NCBI RefSeq assembly: GCF_000379485.1
Contig: NZ_KB902277.1
Location: forward strand, 186,001 to 250,000
From: Wenxinia marina DSM 24838
GTDB taxonomy: Bacteria > Pseudomonadota > Alphaproteobacteria > Rhodobacterales > Rhodobacteraceae
Length of the DNA: 64,000 nt
Reading direction: 5' to 3'
Of the stretch, positions 54,766 to 64,000 are shown piece by piece. Under the pieces are notes generated by a model. The model saw nothing but the letters and a program-made list of their open reading frames with translations. It had not been told where the DNA came from and did not search any database. The position numbers were made by a program, and so were the translations under genes. The first letter of the stretch is position 1; the number at the start of each line of letters is the position of its first letter.

Positions 54766-55940
54766 GCCTGGTTCCGGTCGCCGAGGCGCTGTCGCGGCTC
54801 TTCGCGCTCGTCCGACCTCTCGGGACAGAGATGGTGCCGCTGACCGAGGCGGCAGGCCGGGTGCTCGCCGGCCCCGTCGCCGCGCGCCGCGACCAGCCGC
54901 CCTTCGCCGCCTCCGCCATGGATGGCTACGCGGTGCGACGCGACGAAGCGCGGCCCGGCGCCCGCTTCGATGTCATCGGCGAAAGTGCCGCGGGACATGC
55001 ATTTTCCGGCCTCGTCGGCCCCGGTCAGGCGGTCCGCATCTTCACCGGAGCGCCGGTGCCGGAGGGCGCGACCCGCGTCGTGATCCAGGAGGACACTGTC
55101 CGCGACGGCGACGCGATCGGTCTGACCGATGCCCTCGGCGAAGGGCTCAACATCCGCCCCGCGGGCGCCGACTTCCGCACCGGCGCGACCCTTGGCGGCC
55201 CCCGTCGCCTGACCCCGTCCGACGTGGCGCTTCTCGCCGCGATGAACGTCCCCGAGGTCGAGGTGGCGCGCCAGCCCGAGGTCGCCCTCCTCGCCACCGG
55301 CGACGAACTGGTGCCGCCGGGAGAGGAGCCCGGCCCCGATCAGATCATCGCCTCGAACAGTTACGGCCTGCATGCCCTCCTGCGCCAGCTGGGCGCCCGC
55401 CCGCGCCTGCTGCCGATCGCCGGCGACAGCCTCGACAGCCTGTCCTGTTCGTTCGACCTCGCGGCGGATGCGGACCTCCTCGTCACCATCGGCGGCGCCT
55501 CGGTGGGCGACCACGACCTCGTCGCCGCCGCGGCCGAGGGGCGCGGGATGGAGCGGGCGTTCTACAAGGTCGCGATGCGCCCCGGAAAGCCGCTGATGGC
55601 CGGGCGCCTGGGCGACGCGATGATGATCGGCCTGCCCGGCAACCCGGTCTCGGCGATGGTCTGCGGCCACGTCTTCGTCGCGCCGGTGATCGCCGCGATG
55701 CAGGGCCTGCCCGCCGGGCCGGCCCCCCGGCGGACCGCGACGCTGGGCGCGCCGCTGGCCGCGAACGGCCCGCGGGAGCATTACCTGCGGGCCCGCACGA
55801 CCCCGCAGGGGGTGATCGCGTTCGACAAGCAGGACAGCTCGCTGCTGTCCGTGCTGGCCGAGGCGGATTGCCTGATCGTCCAGCCGCCGGGTGATCCCGC
55901 GCACGCAGCCGGAGACACGGTCGAGGTCATCGACCTCTGA
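54762..55940 (+). CDS. moeA: Molybdopterin molybdotransferase MoeA
   Basis: 392-residue enzyme inserting molybdate into molybdopterin-AMP. MDGYAVR near the N-terminus, [10 protein letters not shown] and the MPT-binding GGASVGDHD are present, and the C-terminal domain is full length. The start is GTG at 54762, which overlaps the moaC stop, rather than the nearby GTG at 54750. Last gene of the trp-mo run before lexA. Confidence 0.95.
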   Translation: MSLVPVAEALSRLFALVRPLGTEMVPLTEAAGRVLAGPVAARRDQPPFAASAMDGYAVRRDEARPGARFDVIGESAAGHAFSGLVGPGQAVRIFTGAPVPEGATRVVIQEDTVRDGDAIGLTDALGEGLNIRPAGADFRTGATLGGPRRLTPSDVALLAAMNVPEVEVARQPEVALLATGDELVPPGEEPGPDQIIASNSYGLHALLRQLGARPRLLPIAGDSLDSLSCSFDLAADADLLVTIGGASVGDHDLVAAAAEGRGMERAFYKVAMRPGKPLMAGRLGDAMMIGLPGNPVSAMVCGHVFVAPVIAAMQGLPAGPAPRRTATLGAPLAANGPREHYLRARTTPQGVIAFDKQDSSLLSVLAEADCLIVQPPGDPAHAAGDTVEVIDL

Positions 55941-55970
55941 AGCGTCGCCTCGCGCCCCCGTGCGATCCCG

Positions 55971-55999
55971 TTGACACAAAACGGGAACATCGCTAGAAC
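55971..55999 (+). promoter_or_regulatory. lexA promoter with overlapping LexA (SOS) box
   Basis: -35 TTGACA at 55971-55976, 17-bp spacer, -10 TAGAAC at 55994-55999. A GAAC-N7-GAAC sequence at 55985-55999 is the reverse complement of the alphaproteobacterial SOS box GTTC-N7-GTTC and covers the -10, so LexA bound here would exclude RNA polymerase. This supports lexA autorepression and a start about 40 bases before the ATG at 56043. Confidence 0.85.
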
Positions 56000-56042
56000 G
56001 TCCGCAAAACACCGCGCCGCCCGCGCAGGAAGGACCCACGCG

Positions 56043-56732
56043 ATGCTCACGCGCAAGCAACTTGATCTGCTCGAATTCATCCACACCCGCGTCCAGCGCG
56101 ACGGCGTGCCGCCCTCCTTCGACGAGATGAAGGAAGCGCTTGATCTGCGGTCGAAATCCGGCATCCACCGGCTCATCACCGCGCTGGAGGAGCGGGGCTT
56201 CATCCGCCGCCTCGCCCACCGCGCCCGCGCGCTCGAGATCGTGAAGCTGCCCGACGCGATGGCAGGCAAGCCCGGCTTCGCCCCCCGCGTGATCGACGGC
56301 GACCGCCCCTCCGGCCCGCCGCCCCGCGCGGCGCAGCCGGTCGAGGTGTCGGCGGTGGAACTGGACGTCATGGGCCGGATCGCCGCGGGCGTGCCGATCT
56401 CGGCCATCGCCGAGGTGAGCCACCAGGTGGCCGTCCCCGCCGGCATGATCGGCCGGGGGGAGCATTACGCGCTGGAAGTGTCGGGCGACTCGATGATCAA
56501 TGCCGGGATCAACGATGGCGATGTCGTTGTGATCCGCGAAACGACCGCGGTCGACAACGGCGACATCGTCGTCGCGATCGTCGAGAACGAGGAGGCGACG
56601 CTCAAGCGCTACCGGCGCGAGGGCGACCGCATCGCGCTGGAGGCCGCGAACGAGGCCTACCCGACCCGCGTCTTCCGCGCCTCCGAGGTCGAGGTGCGGG
56701 GCCGGCTCGTGGGCCTGATCCGCACCTACTGA
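56043..56732 (+). CDS. lexA: LexA repressor
   Basis: 229-residue SOS regulator. The winged-helix DNA-binding domain occupies residues 1-75 ([17 protein letters not shown]), the cleavage site Ala-Gly is in IAAGVPIS (about 115-118), the catalytic Ser in [10 protein letters not shown] and the Lys in [10 protein letters not shown]. RecA-triggered self-cleavage derepresses the SOS genes. A strong AGGAAGGA precedes the ATG. The gene's own operator is at 55985-55999. Confidence 0.97.
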   Translation: MLTRKQLDLLEFIHTRVQRDGVPPSFDEMKEALDLRSKSGIHRLITALEERGFIRRLAHRARALEIVKLPDAMAGKPGFAPRVIDGDRPSGPPPRAAQPVEVSAVELDVMGRIAAGVPISAIAEVSHQVAVPAGMIGRGEHYALEVSGDSMINAGINDGDVVVIRETTAVDNGDIVVAIVENEEATLKRYRREGDRIALEAANEAYPTRVFRASEVEVRGRLVGLIRTY

Positions 56733-58792
56733 GACCAGGGCCGGCGGCCCGCCACGTCCGCGACCGTCAGGACGGCGAGGCCGCCCTGCCCGTCCGGCCG
56801 GATCGCCAGCGCCCCGGTCCGGCGCAACCGGGCGGCGTCGTAGACGTCGCAGGGGCGCGGCACGTCGGTTTCCGCGTTCGTCACCAGAAGCGACGCGTCC
56901 CCGCACCCGTCCAGCGCGGCCAGGGCGCCGGTTCCGCGCACGGCCAGCACGACCGCGCCGCCGATCTCCGTCCGCCAGGTCCGTGGCGCGACCTCCGGCA
57001 CGCCGGGGCGTGCTGCCGCTTCCTCCTGCGTCGCCCGGTCGCCGTCGTTCTCCAGCCAGACCGTCGCGGCGAACCCGTCGCCGGTGCCCCGCGACAACGC
57101 CCGCCCCTCCGGCCCGATCAGCCCGATGAGCCCGCCCGTGTCGGTGACGAGAAGCGCGGGACGGTCCACCGTGACCCACATCCAGCCGGCCAGCGCAACT
57201 GGCGCGAGCCCGGCCCACCGCCCGCGGCCCTGCCACAGGATCACGACCAACGCCCCGAAGGACAGCAGCGGCAGCACGCCGGCGGGTGGCGAGACGACGG
57301 TCGATACCGCTCCGTCCATCGCCCCCACCCACTCCGCCACCCGCAGGATCCAGGCCGATCCCGCCTGCATCATCCACAGCGCCGGCGCCGCGAGGCCGAG
57401 CGGCGCCAGCAGCGCCGCCAGCACCGCCCCGGGCATCACGAGGAGGCCCATCGCCGGCACGGCGAGGAGATTGGCGAGCAGGCCGTAATGCGCCACCCGG
57501 TTGAAGTGCGCCGCCGCGAAGGGCGCCGTCGCCGCCCCGGCCAGCGCGGACGACAGAAGCAGCATCACCGCCGGTACCGCCCACCGCCACCGCGGCCCGA
57601 GGGGCTGACCGATGATGGCGAAGCCGGCGACCAGCGCCGTCACCGCGGCGAAAGACATCTGGAAGCCGGGATTGAGCAGCGCCTCGGGCCGCAGCACCAG
57701 CATCACCAGCGCCGCCACCGCCACCGACCGCAGCGTCAGAACGCGCCGGTCGAGGAGGATCGCTACCAGCGCCACCGCCGCCATGACGAACGCCCGCTCG
57801 GTCGCCAGCGCCCGCCCGGCGAGCGCCAGGTAGAAGGCCGCGGCGGGCAGCGCGGCGACGGCGGCGATCTTCTTCGACGACAGGCGCAGCGCGAGCAGCG
57901 GGATGGCCGAGACGGCGCCGCGGACCATCCAGAACACGAACCCGACCAGCAGGCCCATGTGCATCCCCGAGATCGCGACGAGGTGGTACAGGTTCGCGTC
58001 CCGCAGCGCGTCCGTCGCCGCCCGCGTCAGGCCCGACCGGTCGCCCGTGGTCACCGCCGCGGCGAACCCGCCTGCGTCACCGTCGATCCGGTGGCGCATG
58101 CCGTCCGCGATCCGGCCCCTCAGGCGGTGGATGACGAGGCCCGCGCCCTCGTCGGGCGCCGCCCAGACGAGCAGCGGCGTGCGGGTGTAGCCGACCGCGC
58201 CCAGCCCCTCGAACCAGGCCGACAGGCGGAAGTCGAAGCCGCCGGGCTCGACCGGCCCCGCCGGGGGGCCGAGATGGCCGGTGAGGATCACGGTCATCCC
58301 CGGCTGCGGCTCGCTCCAGCGCTGGTCGCCGTGGAGCGACAGGCGCACCCGCCGCGGCGTGCGGTCTGGCGCCATGTCCTCCAGCACGACGCGGTCCAGC
58401 GTGAGGCGCACCGCGTCCGAGGCGGAGCGGTCGATTTCGACCACCCGACCCTCGACCGGCCCGTAGTAGCGGAACGGCAGGACGGGGGCCGCGGTCAGGT
58501 GCGTCCGCACGCCGGCCAGCGCCGCGCCGGCCGCCACGAAGACGAACGCGGCGAAGAGCGGGGCCAGAGCCTCGGGCGCAAGCCGGGCCGCGCCGAATGC
58601 GGCGAGGGCAGCAAGCGCCAGAGCGACCCACGCGGCGGCGTCCGGCTCCGCCGGCAGCGCAAAGTAGCCACCGATGCCCGCGGCCAGGGCGACGGGGCTC
58701 CACGTCGCGAGATGCCCGCGCTGGCGCTGCAGGGCGGCCGCGAGGCCCGAGAGCAGCCCCCCGGCGGGGCCGATGCGGCCCAGCGTCAGCAC
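56726..58792 (-). CDS. comEC: ComEC/Rec2-family DNA uptake membrane protein
   Basis: 688-residue polytopic protein. The DUF4131 N-terminal domain precedes the competence region with [19 protein letters not shown] (about 260-278) and a run of membrane helices to about 515. The final ~170 residues form a metallo-hydrolase-like segment in which I find no HxHxDH motif, so nuclease activity is doubtful in this protein. It converges with lexA (overlap of 7 bases) and diverges from gltX. Natural competence is not implied, since the other com genes are absent here. Confidence 0.88.
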   Translation of the reverse strand: MLTLGRIGPAGGLLSGLAAALQRQRGHLATWSPVALAAGIGGYFALPAEPDAAAWVALALAALAAFGAARLAPEALAPLFAAFVFVAAGAALAGVRTHLTAAPVLPFRYYGPVEGRVVEIDRSASDAVRLTLDRVVLEDMAPDRTPRRVRLSLHGDQRWSEPQPGMTVILTGHLGPPAGPVEPGGFDFRLSAWFEGLGAVGYTRTPLLVWAAPDEGAGLVIHRLRGRIADGMRHRIDGDAGGFAAAVTTGDRSGLTRAATDALRDANLYHLVAISGMHMGLLVGFVFWMVRGAVSAIPLLALRLSSKKIAAVAALPAAAFYLALAGRALATERAFVMAAVALVAILLDRRVLTLRSVAVAALVMLVLRPEALLNPGFQMSFAAVTALVAGFAIIGQPLGPRWRWAVPAVMLLLSSALAGAATAPFAAAHFNRVAHYGLLANLLAVPAMGLLVMPGAVLAALLAPLGLAAPALWMMQAGSAWILRVAEWVGAMDGAVSTVVSPPAGVLPLLSFGALVVILWQGRGRWAGLAPVALAGWMWVTVDRPALLVTDTGGLIGLIGPEGRALSRGTGDGFAATVWLENDGDRATQEEAAARPGVPEVAPRTWRTEIGGAVVLAVRGTGALAALDGCGDASLLVTNAETDVPRPCDVYDAARLRRTGALAIRPDGQGGLAVLTVADVAGRRPWSQ

Positions 58793-58875
58793 CTGCCCTT
58801 GTCCTTTCGTCCCGCCGTCCTGTAGACCGCGCCGAGCCTACCTGCGCCAAGGTTAGCGAAAGGTTAATCCCGCCC

Positions 58876-60294
58876 ATGTCCGACCGTCCCGACGCGCCCT
58901 CGCAGGTCGTCACCCGCTTCGCCCCCTCGCCGACCGGCGCGCTGCACATCGGCGGCGCCCGCACCGCGCTGTTCAACTGGCTGTTCGCCCGCGGCCGCGG
59001 CGGCCGGCTCCTCCTGCGGATCGAGGATACCGACCGCGCCCGATCCACCGACGCGAACCGGCTCGCGATCCTCGACGGGCTGATCTGGCTCGGCCTCGAC
59101 TGGGACGGCGAGCCGATCAGCCAGGCCGCGCGGGCTGATCGCCATGCCGAGGTCGCCAACGAGCTGCTGGCCAATGGCCGCGCCTACAAGTGCTTCTCCA
59201 CGCAGGAGGAGATCGAGGCGTTCCGCGAGGCCGCCCGCGCCGAGGGCCGCTCCACCCTCTTCCGCTCTCCCTGGCGCGACGCCGATCCGGCGACGCATCC
59301 CGATGCGCCCTACGCCATCCGCATCCGCGCCCCGCAGGACGGCGCGACCACGATCCACGACGCCGTGCAGGGCGAGGTGACGCTGCAGAACGACCAGCTC
59401 GACGACATGGTCCTTCTGCGCTCGGACGGGACGCCGGTCTACATGCTGGCCGTGGTGGTGGACGACCATGACATGGGCGTGACCCACATCATCCGCGGCG
59501 ACGACCACCTGACCAACGCCTTCCGGCAGAAGCTGGTCTACGACGCGATGGGTTGGCCAGTGCCGGTGATGGCCCACATCCCGCTGATCTTCGGGCCCGA
59601 CGGCAAGAAGCTGTCCAAGCGCCACGGCGCCACTGGCGCGGCGGAGTACCGGGCGATGGGCTACCCGGCGGCGGGGATGCGCAACTACCTCACCCGCCTG
59701 GGATGGAGCCACGGCGACGCGGAATTCTTCACCGACGACGAGGCGCGCGAGTGGTTCGACCTCGAAGGGATCGGCAAGTCGCCGGCGCGCTTCGACTTCA
59801 AGAAGCTCGACAATCTCAGCGGCCGGCACATTGCCGCCGCGGACGATGCTGCACTGCTGAAAGAAGTGGCGGATTACCTGGCCGCGTCGGGGCAGCCGCC
59901 GCTGACCGAACGGCAGCGGGCGCTGGTGGAGGCCGCGATGCCGCACCTCAAGGAGCGCGCGAAGACCTATCCGGAACTACTTGAAAAGGCGCAGTTCGCG
60001 CTGACCGAGCGGCCGATCGAGCCGGACGAGAAGTCGGCCGCGGCGCTGGATGCGGTATCCCGTGGTATACTGGCCGAATTGACGCCGCACCTGCGAGATG
60101 CTAGCTGGGAGCGCGACGCCCTGGAGGGGATCGTCAAGGACGCGGCCGAGCGTCACGGGATGGGGCTGGGCAAGCTCGCCGGCCCTCTCCGCGCGGCGCT
60201 GGCCGGCCGGACGGTCTCTCCCAGCGTGTTCGACATGATGCTGGTGCTCGGCCGGGACGAGACGATCGCCCGGATCGGGGACGCGGCCTCCTGA
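58876..60294 (+). CDS. gltX: Glutamate--tRNA ligase
   Basis: 472-residue class I synthetase. HIGH-like motif in [21 protein letters not shown]-like motif KLSKRHG, and C-terminal anticodon-binding helices are present. Alphaproteobacteria often have two such genes, one acting on tRNA-Gln for the amidotransferase route; this one's tRNA choice cannot be told from sequence by eye. The start is ATG at 58876 ([15 protein letters not shown]); the longer frame to 58597 covers comEC antisense. Confidence 0.95.
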   Translation: MSDRPDAPSQVVTRFAPSPTGALHIGGARTALFNWLFARGRGGRLLLRIEDTDRARSTDANRLAILDGLIWLGLDWDGEPISQAARADRHAEVANELLANGRAYKCFSTQEEIEAFREAARAEGRSTLFRSPWRDADPATHPDAPYAIRIRAPQDGATTIHDAVQGEVTLQNDQLDDMVLLRSDGTPVYMLAVVVDDHDMGVTHIIRGDDHLTNAFRQKLVYDAMGWPVPVMAHIPLIFGPDGKKLSKRHGATGAAEYRAMGYPAAGMRNYLTRLGWSHGDAEFFTDDEAREWFDLEGIGKSPARFDFKKLDNLSGRHIAAADDAALLKEVADYLAASGQPPLTERQRALVEAAMPHLKERAKTYPELLEKAQFALTERPIEPDEKSAAALDAVSRGILAELTPHLRDASWERDALEGIVKDAAERHGMGLGKLAGPLRAALAGRTVSPSVFDMMLVLGRDETIARIGDAAS

Positions 60295-60408
60295 TACCTT
60301 TTCGTCACCCTTTGCGCCCTAACTGGCGCGAGGGACGACCCGCGGAGAAACCGATCCCCGCCGCGCCTGCGGCGCCCCCGGGATCCCAAGACCTCGAAGG
60401 GAGCCTTC

Positions 60409-61698
60409 ATGGCGGACAAGACGGCTAAACTGACGATCGGCGACGACAGCTTCGAGCTTCCGGTCCTGTCCGGGACCACCGGCCCCGACGTCATCGACAT
60501 CCGCAAGCTCTACGGCCAGTCGGGGCTGTTCACCTACGATCCCGGCTTCACCTCCACCGCCGCCTGCGACAGCGCGATCACCTTCATCGACGGCGAGAAG
60601 GGCGAGCTGCTGCACCGCGGCTACCCGATCGACCAGCTGGCGTCCAAGTCGCACTACCTCGAGGTCTGCTACCTGCTGCTCTACGGCGAGCTTCCGTCGG
60701 CCGAGCAGCTGGAGGAGTTCGAGACCACGGTCACCCGCCACACGATGCTGCACGAGCAGATGCAGTACTTCTTCCGCGGCTTCCGCCGCGACGCGCACCC
60801 GATGGCCGTCATGGTCGGCGTGGTCGGCGCAATGGCCGCGTTCTACCACGACAGCACCGATATCGGCGATCCGCGCCAGCGCGAGATCGCGTCGTTCCGG
60901 CTGATCGCCAAGATGCCGACGATCGCGGCCTGGGCCTACAAGTACTCGATCGGGCAGCCCTTCGTGTACCCGCGCAACGACCTCGATTACGCCAGCAACT
61001 TCCTGCACATGTGCTTCGCCGTGCCGGCGGAGGAGTACAAGATCGACCCTGTCCTCGCCCGCGCGATGGACCGGATCTTCACCCTGCACGCCGACCACGA
61101 GCAGAACGCGTCCACCTCGACGGTGCGCCTCGCCTCGTCCTCGGGCGCGAACCCGTTCGCCTGCATCGCGGCCGGCATCGCCTGCCTGTGGGGGCCAGCC
61201 CACGGCGGCGCCAACCAGGCCGCTCTCGAGACGCTCAAGGAGATCGGGTCGGTCGACCGGATCCCCGAATACATCGCCCGCGCCAAGGACAAGGACGATC
61301 CGTTCCGCCTGATGGGCTTCGGCCACCGGGTCTACAAGAACTTCGACCCGCGCGCGAAGGTGATGAAGCAGTCGGCGGACGAGGTGCTCGACTTGCTGGG
61401 GGTCGAGAACAACCCGATCCTCGCCGTCGCCAAGGAGCTGGAGAAGCAGGCGACCGCGGACGAGTACTTCATCGAGCGCAAGCTGTTCCCGAACGTGGAC
61501 TTCTACTCGGGCATCATCCTCGAGGCGATGGGCTTCCCCACCTCGATGTTCACGCCGATCTTCGCGCTGGCGCGGACGGTGGGCTGGATCAGCCAGTGGA
61601 AGGAACAGCTGAGCGATCCGCAGCTCAAGATCGGCCGGCCGCGGCAGCTGTACTGCGGCGCGACGGCGCGGGACTACGTGGATATCGAGAACCGCTGA
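60409..61698 (+). CDS. gltA: Citrate synthase
   Basis: 429-residue type II (hexameric) citrate synthase. The catalytic His residues are in [13 protein letters not shown] and [12 protein letters not shown]; the catalytic Asp is in SFYSGI-type VDFYSGI. The long form indicates NADH-sensitive regulation in Gram-negatives (family knowledge). GGAGCC precedes the ATG. It follows gltX by 114 bases with T-runs in between, so it may have its own promoter. Confidence 0.97.
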   Translation: MADKTAKLTIGDDSFELPVLSGTTGPDVIDIRKLYGQSGLFTYDPGFTSTAACDSAITFIDGEKGELLHRGYPIDQLASKSHYLEVCYLLLYGELPSAEQLEEFETTVTRHTMLHEQMQYFFRGFRRDAHPMAVMVGVVGAMAAFYHDSTDIGDPRQREIASFRLIAKMPTIAAWAYKYSIGQPFVYPRNDLDYASNFLHMCFAVPAEEYKIDPVLARAMDRIFTLHADHEQNASTSTVRLASSSGANPFACIAAGIACLWGPAHGGANQAALETLKEIGSVDRIPEYIARAKDKDDPFRLMGFGHRVYKNFDPRAKVMKQSADEVLDLLGVENNPILAVAKELEKQATADEYFIERKLFPNVDFYSGIILEAMGFPTSMFTPIFALARTVGWISQWKEQLSDPQLKIGRPRQLYCGATARDYVDIENR

Positions 61699-61744
61699 GC
61701 GGCCTATCGCTTGATCGGCGCGGCGGTCCGCCGCCGCGCCGCCC

Positions 61745-61862
61745 CTGAGTGACACGCGTCCCGGGCTTGCCCCGGGACCTCGCTCGATTGTGCTCCACGG
61801 TCTCATGCCTCGCGAGGCCCCGGGTCAGGCCCGGGGCGGGTCCTACCGGAGGCGCCGTCCCC
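61745..61862. repeat. Dispersed GC hairpin element after gltA
   Basis: Hairpin at 61758-61778 (GTCCCGGG / CCCGGGAC, loop CTTGC) and a second at 61817-61840 that is the reverse complement of the 20-base repeat at 20808-20830 and 26891-26913. It lies between the convergent ends of gltA and the downstream membrane protein. Confidence 0.8.
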
Positions 61863-61864
61863 CC

Positions 61865-62581
61865 CTACTCCCCCGCCGCGATACCGCTGTCCCGGCGGGT
61901 CGTAAGGTGCAGCATCCGCGCCAGCGACTGATCCGCGCGACCCTTCGTCAGCCAGGCCAGCGAGAAGGCCCAGACCGCGATCGCCTCGCACCAGAGGATC
62001 AGCATCCAGTCCTCGACCACCCGGTCGAACGGCGCCACCCCGCCCACCCGGACGGCCGACGTCACCAGCACCCCCACCGTCATCGCCGCGATGGTCCAGC
62101 CGCAGGCGCGGTAGATGCGACGGCGCCACGGCTTCGCCGTGCGGGTGAACTTGCGCAGGCAGATCCAGGTGAGCGCGGACAGGAAGATCAGCGCGCAGGT
62201 GTAGTGCCCGATCGCCGCCGCGCGGACGCCCATCATCAGCTGGCTGACCGACTCGGTCTCGAACACGCCCGCCTTCTCGTTCGGCAGGAACGCGACGCCG
62301 AAGGCGGCGAGGCCGGCCAGAGTCGTCATCTTGTCGTCCGAGATGAACTCCCCCACGCCGCTGCGGTGGCCGGGATAGGCGATGAGGAAGATCGCGATCG
62401 AGGTCATCACGCCCACGAACACGTCGCGCAGGACGGTGTGATAGTAGTCCGAGATCGACGGCTCCACCCCGCCGACCGACAGGACCCCGCCCGCGATGAG
62501 CAGGACCGGCAGCGACAGGCCGAGCCAGCCGAGAGCCTGCCGCACCCGGTAGTAGGAGATGACGATCTCGTCGCGATCCAT
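61865..62581 (-). CDS. Six-helix membrane protein of unknown function
   Basis: 238 residues with about six membrane helices (first LSLPVLLIAGGVLS about 23-36; also VGVMTSIAIFLIAYPG and MTLWTIAAMTVGVL-like segments) and a short cytoplasmic N-terminus with DEIVISYYRVRQALGW. I do not recognise the family with confidence. A strong GAGGAGG precedes the ATG at 62581. Alone in its unit. Confidence 0.7.
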   Translation of the reverse strand: MDRDEIVISYYRVRQALGWLGLSLPVLLIAGGVLSVGGVEPSISDYYHTVLRDVFVGVMTSIAIFLIAYPGHRSGVGEFISDDKMTTLAGLAAFGVAFLPNEKAGVFETESVSQLMMGVRAAAIGHYTCALIFLSALTWICLRKFTRTAKPWRRRIYRACGWTIAAMTVGVLVTSAVRVGGVAPFDRVVEDWMLILWCEAIAVWAFSLAWLTKGRADQSLARMLHLTTRRDSGIAAGE

Positions 62582-62841
62582 CGGGCCCTCCTCGTCTGCC
62601 GACGGCAGGCTAGCGTCGGGGAACCCGTGCGTCCATCGGGGCTTGCGCGGTCGGGCCTCCGGGCGCTATTGCCGGAACGGGTCCGCAGTTCACCCAGGCG
62701 TCGCCGGCCGCAGGGCCAAGCTGAACCTGCCGCCAGACCACCTTGCCGTGAACTACGCCCTCGGGCGCGGGACGACAGGAGACCAAGGGCGACCCGTCCG
62801 CCGGCGCTGCCGGAGATGTCCCGCAGGACCGGAGACGTGCC

Positions 62842-63363
62842 ATGACGCGCGACGCCATTTCCCTGACCATCCCCGACCTTTCGGCTTTTGCCCGCACCCT
62901 CGGCGCCAGCCTCGCCGAGGACAGCGAACCGCCCGGCCACCAGCGCCTGCTCGGCCACCTCGCCCGCGCCGCGGGATACCGCAACTGGCAGCACCTGCGC
63001 GCCGCCGTGACGCCCGCTCCGGCGCCCGAGCCGGTGGATCGCCGGCGCGTCGACCGGGCGCTGCGCTGCTTCGACGCGGAGGGGCGGATGATCCGCTGGC
63101 CCCGCCAGACACAGGTGCAGGCGCTGTGCGTGTGGTCCGCCTGGGCGCGCCTGCCCTCCGGTCGCGACCTGACGGAGCGCGAGGTGAACGCGCGGCTCAA
63201 GGACTTCGCCGCCTTCGGCGACCACGTGCTGCTGCGCCGCTCGCTGATCGACCACCGGCTGGCGGAGCGGGCGACCGACGGCTCGGTCTACCGCCGGGTG
63301 GAGCGGCGGCCCCCGGCCGAGGCGCTGGAGGTGATCCGCGCCGTTCAGCGCCCCTCGAACTGA
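62842..63363 (+). CDS. DUF2087 domain protein
   Basis: 173 residues. The C-terminal half from about residue 70 (RALRCFDAEGRMIRWP, then REVNARLKDF and RSLIDHRLAERATDGSVYRRV) is the DUF2087 fold, which is helix-turn-helix-like and thought to bind nucleic acid. The N-terminal ~60 residues contain HQRLLGHLARAAGYRNWQHLRA, a segment often fused to it in Rhodobacterales. Function unknown. Its end overlaps the enoyl-CoA hydratase end by 19 bases (convergent). Confidence 0.8.
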   Translation: MTRDAISLTIPDLSAFARTLGASLAEDSEPPGHQRLLGHLARAAGYRNWQHLRAAVTPAPAPEPVDRRRVDRALRCFDAEGRMIRWPRQTQVQALCVWSAWARLPSGRDLTEREVNARLKDFAAFGDHVLLRRSLIDHRLAERATDGSVYRRVERRPPAEALEVIRAVQRPSN

Positions 63364-64000
63364 GGCGGCCGCTTCTCGAGAAAGGCGACGATGCCCTCCT
63401 TGAAGTCGCGGCTCTGGCCGAGGCGGCCCTGCAGGCGTCCCTCCAGCGCCAGCTGCTCGTCGATGCGGTTCTCGAAGCTGGCGCGCATCGCCTCCTTCAG
63501 CAGGCGGTATGTCTCGGTCGGCCCGGCGGCGAGCTGGGCCGCCCTGGCGCGCCAGTGCGCGTCGAAATCGGCCGCGGGGACCGCCTCGTAGACCATCCCC
63601 CACTCGACCGCCTGGCGGGCGGTGATCCGGTCGGCGAAGAGGCTTGCGCCCATCGCGCGCTGGTAGCCGACGTGCCGCGGCAGGAACCAGGTGCCGCCGG
63701 CGTCGGGGATCAGGCCGATCCGGGTGAAGGCCTGCTGGAAGAACGCCTCTTCGGACGCGAGGATGACGTCCGCGACCAGCGCCAGGTTGGCCCCCGCGCC
63801 GGCGGCGGCGCCGTTCACCGCGGCGATGACCGGAAGCGGGCAGTCGAGGATGGCGGTCAGCATCGGCACGTACTCGTCCCGCAGCACCCGCTCCAGATCC
63901 ATGCGCGCCGCCGTCGCCCCGTCGCCGAGGTCCTGGCCCGAGCAGAAGGCCCGCCCCGCCCCGGTCAGCACCAGCGCCCGCGCGCCCTCGCCCTGCGCCG
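63345..64000 (-). CDS. Enoyl-CoA hydratase/isomerase family protein (5'-truncated by the window)
   Basis: C-terminal ~218 residues of a crotonase-fold enzyme; the N-terminus lies beyond the window edge. Visible features are GRAFCSGQDLGDG (CoA pocket), AAVNGAAAGAGANLALVADV (oxyanion region) and IGLIPDAGGTWFLPRHVG with the general-acid residues. Asp rather than Glu in the last motif resembles the PaaG-type (phenylacetate 1,2-epoxy isomerase) group, but a general hydratase is possible. Neighbours in the phenylacetate pathway are not visible. Confidence 0.9.
   Translation of the reverse strand, partial: AQGEGARALVLTGAGRAFCSGQDLGDGATAARMDLERVLRDEYVPMLTAILDCPLPVIAAVNGAAAGAGANLALVADVILASEEAFFQQAFTRIGLIPDAGGTWFLPRHVGYQRAMGASLFADRITARQAVEWGMVYEAVPAADFDAHWRARAAQLAAGPTETYRLLKEAMRASFENRIDEQLALEGRLQGRLGQSRDFKEGIVAFLEKRPPQFEGR

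Overview
The window is a high-GC (roughly 70%) chromosomal stretch from an alphaproteobacterium, almost certainly of the order Rhodobacterales. The evidence is gene content and order: a trpE / trpG-trpD-(ung)-trpC-moaC-moeA-lexA / comEC / gltX / gltA block, a GTTC-N7-GTTC type SOS box, a class II (B12-dependent) ribonucleotide reductase, an intracellular PHB depolymerase, and intergenic hairpin elements of the kind common in this order. The species cannot be named from the sequence alone.

Layout. 1-6.7 kb: phaZ (+), then a minus-strand operon of two half-size pqiA genes, pqiB and pqiC, coupled by overlapping start and stop codons. PqiB is about twice the usual length because it carries five exact 100-residue tandem repeats. 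6.7-7.2 kb: four copies of a ~147 bp intergenic repeat. 7.2-19.0 kb (minus strand): a fused 5-oxoprolinase, a GFA-family protein, a phosphohexomutase, the cytochrome c maturation genes (ccmA, B, C, D, G) with an Mth938-like gene, and secF, secD, yajC. 19-32.7 kb: serS, ndk, small hydrolase, transporter-like, acetyltransferase and DUF genes, sufE, rnd, purM-purN, tRNA-CAU (probably Ile2), an EnvZ-like kinase and a divergent metallo-hydrolase. 32.75-35.0 kb: a scar next to tRNA-Asn with a decayed tyrosine integrase, a short orphan ORF, an IS256-type transposase killed by an amber codon, and a splinter of an IS5-type transposase. 35.1-39.5 kb: nrdJ plus a DUF2188 gene, with an NrdR-like operator and a terminator, then tRNA-Pro. 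39.6-45.2 kb: DUF192, a double cold-shock-domain protein, pdxH, fabI, a LysE-family exporter, gpt, two small membrane ORFs and an aminotransferase. 45.3-61.7 kb: ppiD, trpE, a pseudouridine synthase, a divergent polysaccharide deacetylase (minus), the trpG-trpD-ung-trpC-moaC-moeA run, lexA, comEC (minus), gltX and gltA. 61.7-64 kb: a membrane protein, a DUF2087 protein and a truncated enoyl-CoA hydratase.

How it works together. Most of the window is housekeeping: protein export (SecDF-YajC), cytochrome c maturation (System I), envelope lipid trafficking (Pqi), purine, tryptophan and molybdenum cofactor synthesis, DNA precursor supply and repair control (nrdJ, ung, lexA), and citrate entry. 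The only clearly acquired DNA is the tRNA-Asn scar. No undescribed multi-gene system is evident. The most noteworthy signals are the repeat-expanded PqiB, the nested palindromes and repeat families in intergenic gaps, the tandem NrdR-like sites before nrdJ, and ung embedded in the trp operon.
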